Translations under genes and position numbers: made by a program
The notes under the pieces: model-generated
Database searches by the model: none
Told to the model about the DNA's origin: nothing
What the model saw: the letters and a program-made list of their open reading frames with translations, nothing else
In this document: positions 6,001 through 8,181 of the stretch, one piece after another
Layout of the letters: every line of letters begins with the position of its first letter
Numbering within the stretch: position 1 is the stretch's first letter
Source of the DNA: an uncultured Terriglobus sp.
Lineage (GTDB): Bacteria > Acidobacteriota > Terriglobia > Terriglobales > Acidobacteriaceae
Direction: 5' to 3'
NCBI GenBank assembly: GCA_937871605.1
Contig: CALMRM010000230.1
Coordinates: forward strand, 1 to 8,181
Length of the DNA: 8,181 nt

Positions 6001-7669
6001 TGTACCGGTTCCGACCGGCGGCGGAGAATACGCCTTTACCGAAGGCAGCGGTACAGTGGTGAACGACCAGAGCGGCAATGGCAACACGCTACAGCTGTGC
6101 AGCGGTGCCAACGCGCCCACCTGGTACAGCTATGGCTTGGCCTTTCTGGATACGGGCCAACCTGCGCCTACGTTTAACTGTGCCACCACGCCTTTCACGA
6201 CGTACGGCACGGTGTACTTTGCGACGGTTACGCCAACCCAGTTGCAGACCACCGGCACACAGGCGACGTATGGATTGCCCGCCTCCAACGGCGGCATCCT
6301 GATGGGATTTACCGCGTATGCGGGCAGCGGCCTGAACCTGGAGACGCAACCCGGCGTGAATGCCTTTCAGCCCACGACCTATGGTGCACAGGGCAGCACG
6401 ATTGCGGCGGACGGCTTTGGCGGTGCGCATGTGTACAGCTTCTCCGCAGGCACAGGCAACGGGTCGCTGGACCACTGGACTGTAGATGGCACGGAACCCG
6501 CGTACACCACGCAGGTGGCGTCTGCTTCGGCCATTCCCATCACCGGCGGCGGCGTGTACGAACTGGGTACGGCGCTGAACAACAATGGCTACTACTGGCG
6601 AGGCGTGATGACGTACATGATCGTCTACCCGGGCCAGCACACACTGACGCAGCAGGCTGCCGTGTCCCGGTACATCCAGGCAAAGCTCGCGGGGCGCGGG
6701 ACCATGCCTCTCACGGTGCGCAGCACCTCGCGCAGTGCGCAGTTCGTTGCCGCCGGTGACTCACTCACCGCGTCGCAGGCAGGCACGGCGCAGTGGACCA
6801 CGACACTAGCACTGAATAACAGCTACACCGTAACGAACAACGGCATCGCCGGAATCTCAGCCTTCGATGTGTGCAAGCTGGGCGACCAGCAATGGGCGAA
6901 GTACATTGTGCCGGGGCAAACGGTGGTGCACTTCTGGGCAGGCACCAACGACCTGGCCAACACTACCCGCGACGCAAACGATGTGTGGACTTCGCTGACT
7001 GCGTGTGGCGTGCAGGCCAAGCGTGCCGGTGCACGCACGATGGTTGCCACCATGATCGACCGGGGCGGCAGCGGTAACGGGTATGTTGCGAGAAAGAACC
7101 AGCTGAACAGCACGATTCGCGCCCGCTGGAAGAGCAGTGGTGCCTTTGACGCGCTGAACGACCTGGCAGAGCTGCCTGTGCTCGGTGCCGATGGCGCTTC
7201 AGCCAACACGTCTACCGCGGCCACGGGCTGCTACTCGACCGATAATGTGCACCTGGTGGGTCCGGGTGCTGGCACCTGCGCCACGGTCTTCGTCAACGGC
7301 TCGGGATCGGCACTCTCCGGCTACGGCCTGGTGGCGCAGCTGACCAGCAACGCAGTCAACACGCTGGACGGCAGCACCGCGTCGAACCCGGACAGCTCCG
7401 CAAGCAACAGCTTTGTGGAGAGCTACGGCAACAACGTGGTGGTACAAACCCCCACGGCAGCCGCGACACATGCGCTGGTGGACTGCCTGGGACAGGCTTC
7501 GCCGCGCACGGTGGTGAATGGTTCAGGGACCTACGCCATCACGGTGAGCGGTGTAAACGGGCAGACACTGACGGGCAATGCGACAGTTGCTCCGAATACC
7601 TCGGGTGTGTTTATGCCCATGCTCACGGGCGCTACCACGGGCGGCTGCTCATGGGTGCGGATGCAGTAA
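3023..7669 (+). CDS. Secreted phage-fibre-like protein with LamG-like and SGNH esterase domains
   Basis: This 1548-residue protein is a mosaic. Residues 1-41 look like a Sec signal peptide: basic start, hydrophobic core at 19-32, likely cleavage after MRA at 41. Residues 42-145 form a beta-rich domain. KQYVDQAIA (156-164), then GDTMTGPLTLPGDP (186-199) and NYVDALIAG (209-217), is a classic phage tail-fibre segment. A long Gly/Ser/Thr-rich body (220-920) contains close Cys pairs (276/280, 408/414, 453/457, 871/876). Residues 920-985, with DLSTGTVAAARL, resemble tail-fibre shaft sequence. YAFTEGSGTVVNDQSGNG (1003-1020) opens a LamG-like domain reaching about 1225. An SGNH/GDSL hydrolase follows (about 1236-1440): GDSLT (S1247), NNG (G1274), GTND (N1309) and DNVH (D1407, H1410) are all present. 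A small C-terminal beta domain ends the chain. The likely role is binding and deacylating a surface glycan, inferred from domains only. The stop overlaps the next start, so expression is coupled to the terminase-like gene. Confidence 0.85.
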   Translation: MRRQMHRAKEGGARTPARAAAGMLLWLTLAAWSTSGLPMRAQVVVSPISDTVYYANGTAAGGTVLISWNSFTTATGISVPAGSTSVSLSNGQLTVSLAPNGGATPAGSYYTVVYHLNDGSTSREYWTIPVSSTALSLLAVRASVLPTSVAAQTVSKQYVDQAIARAQLSGGTSATGDGSQYVLKTGDTMTGPLTLPGDPVSAMQAADKNYVDALIAGLQAGLGQKVSLIPAGTQTVTQPTGTQLQVNILNGQLYAKEYLSQQGSNGATNAISSADCASGCTVVQDPTYVGIDTLPLTTSGTHLNDQRGGAEDETFLNPQSPRQYNSSGRSMTANETLPAPSNVSASRNTLQAGVLQLTENALAGGNNLFPQTITQGIPYFKSTYSATNVVGYNTTEGQHNLNNNQQNCYGIGDCLMGSQFLYSSGGNRDNSDEGTHPFDIQIAEHATVFLGTCGTGCTTGSTQLQITPTSGAGTQGEGRYLIDKAAGKTISAGTLTGGTASGPLASAQFSGTSFPVSTFFTLATAALPQSNTMAPGTVNAAIQTSGVAAGYSTNTASAPAASGVACVVETAPGADDFEMANYTVTDGTHLRLQLLKPHGVGATIAMGGLCGYGLEQTVDTINGIRQLFPVVGSPSSTSLYYGGLATKIVGQTGATGAYANIQLNLTNLQRSGGTVTATSAGNFSQDVNGLQLKVAGVADNSYNGTFIVTTTAANQFTYTEPGPDSTSTGGTAGVLTGGYVLYPMAEVLSVYNTGTHAVDGAITLGANTVAWASGDPVEEPHFFQNRMAQDTSYITQYQPRSTQGFNAGLQFNGVNSSFLNGWGVYNATPASSYFGNGGTHAVPNAAFLVQGPWSTSMDMQAGDTNGFVVRCNSHGCGKWNSAYNLFTLQSSQYFDYLNYAPNTSTLTFNMRGTQYSFSPTALTAGTINATTVNATRINGLQSATASAIGGVTLGPAATNAVLSNVASSGSASDLSTGTVAAARLGNVAGMVNPVPVPTGGGEYAFTEGSGTVVNDQSGNGNTLQLCSGANAPTWYSYGLAFLDTGQPAPTFNCATTPFTTYGTVYFATVTPTQLQTTGTQATYGLPASNGGILMGFTAYAGSGLNLETQPGVNAFQPTTYGAQGSTIAADGFGGAHVYSFSAGTGNGSLDHWTVDGTEPAYTTQVASASAIPITGGGVYELGTALNNNGYYWRGVMTYMIVYPGQHTLTQQAAVSRYIQAKLAGRGTMPLTVRSTSRSAQFVAAGDSLTASQAGTAQWTTTLALNNSYTVTNNGIAGISAFDVCKLGDQQWAKYIVPGQTVVHFWAGTNDLANTTRDANDVWTSLTACGVQAKRAGARTMVATMIDRGGSGNGYVARKNQLNSTIRARWKSSGAFDALNDLAELPVLGADGASANTSTAATGCYSTDNVHLVGPGAGTCATVFVNGSGSALSGYGLVAQLTSNAVNTLDGSTASNPDSSASNSFVESYGNNVVVQTPTAAATHALVDCLGQASPRTVVNGSGTYAITVSGVNGQTLTGNATVAPNTSGVFMPMLTGATTGGCSWVRMQ

Positions 7670-8181
7670 TGGCGCGCGCGATTGAGACGAAAGGCGTTGC
7701 ACCCACAAAGCGTCCGGCGCGGAAGACCTCCGCGCCGGGCCGGACCGCGGTGCGCAGACCAACGCGCACGGTGCCTGTACCGGCACTGGAGCAGCAGCAG
7801 AGCGCTGCCTGGGACCGGCTGAGTGCCGAAGACGCGTCGCCTGCAGACTGGGTGGCGGCAGCGAACCTGCTGCTGACCATCCGGCCCAAGCGGGGCAAAC
7901 CGGAACTGCTGTACGCCAACGCGGCACAGCGGCTGTTTGAGGCGCGCCGCGGCACGGAAAACATCGTGCTCAAGGCGCGGCAAATGGGCCTGAGCACGTG
8001 GATCGCTGGGCGATTCTTACTGCGAACGCTGCGCTTTCCTGGCACCACCACACTGATGGTGGCGCACACGCGGGAGAGTGCGGCGGTGCTGTTTACGATG
8101 GTGTCGCGCATGTGGCTGCACCTGCCCGAATGGCTGCGTGAAGACGTGGGCCTGCGCGGCAGGAGCAACACGGGACAGATG
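7669..8181 (+). CDS. Phage terminase large subunit-like ATPase, N-terminal part (3' truncated)
   Basis: The ATG shares its A with the TAA of the fibre gene (TAATG at 7667-7671), and the frame stays open to the window end (171 codons). Residues 1-40 are basic and rich in Pro, Ala and Thr, probably disordered. From about residue 80 the sequence reads like the ATPase core of a phage terminase large subunit, the motor that pumps DNA into proheads. KARQMGLST (102-110) is the deviant Walker A loop of that family, followed by WIAGRFLLRTLRFPG and then LMVAHTRESAAVLF (129-142), the usual strand and helix after it. Walker B and the nuclease domain would lie beyond the window. No small terminase subunit precedes it; the fibre gene takes that place. 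Translation is probably by re-initiation after the fibre gene, since no independent Shine-Dalgarno is obvious. Confidence 0.8.
   Translation, partial: MARAIETKGVAPTKRPARKTSAPGRTAVRRPTRTVPVPALEQQQSAAWDRLSAEDASPADWVAAANLLLTIRPKRGKPELLYANAAQRLFEARRGTENIVLKARQMGLSTWIAGRFLLRTLRFPGTTTLMVAHTRESAAVLFTMVSRMWLHLPEWLREDVGLRGRSNTGQM

Overview
The window looks like a stretch of a GC-rich bacterial chromosome meeting a phage-derived module. The style suggests an acidobacterium of the Terriglobus/Granulicella kind: Gly/Ala/Thr-rich secreted proteins, intergenic hairpins built on GCGGGC-CTTCA-GCCCGC, and a signal-peptide-bearing fibre protein. That assignment is pattern recognition, not proof.

Left part (1-721): the C-terminal end of an unidentified basic protein stops at position 100. 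A gene-free stretch of about 620 bases follows and is rich in structured repeats. It holds a long hairpin just after the stop codon (114-157), a REP-like composite of two small hairpins flanking an 18-bp-arm palindrome (246-332), and a degenerate 29-bp tandem array (335-504). The rest is unremarkable sequence running to the end of the next, convergent gene.

Middle (722-2845, minus strand): one complete gene encodes a membrane c-di-GMP enzyme with seven predicted membrane segments carrying three MHYT-type motifs, then GGDEF and EAL domains. All the catalytic signatures I can recognise are intact in both domains. It resembles MucR of Pseudomonas and YkoW of Bacillus in domain order.

Right part (3023-8181, plus strand): after a 177-bp divergent intergenic region, a 1548-residue protein begins at a GTG with a good Shine-Dalgarno. 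It has a probable Sec signal peptide, a phage tail-fibre-type segment, a long beta-rich and cysteine-pair-containing body, a LamG-like domain and an intact SGNH/GDSL esterase domain. Its stop codon overlaps (TAATG) the start of a gene whose first 171 residues look like a phage terminase large subunit with a KARQMGLST Walker A loop, cut by the window end.

The most interesting part is this pair. A secreted-looking, fibre-like esterase is translationally coupled to a DNA-packaging ATPase, in the place where a small terminase gene would normally be expected. This could be the left edge of an unusual prophage, a gene transfer agent-like element or a domesticated phage-derived system. The sequence beyond 8181 is needed to choose between them.
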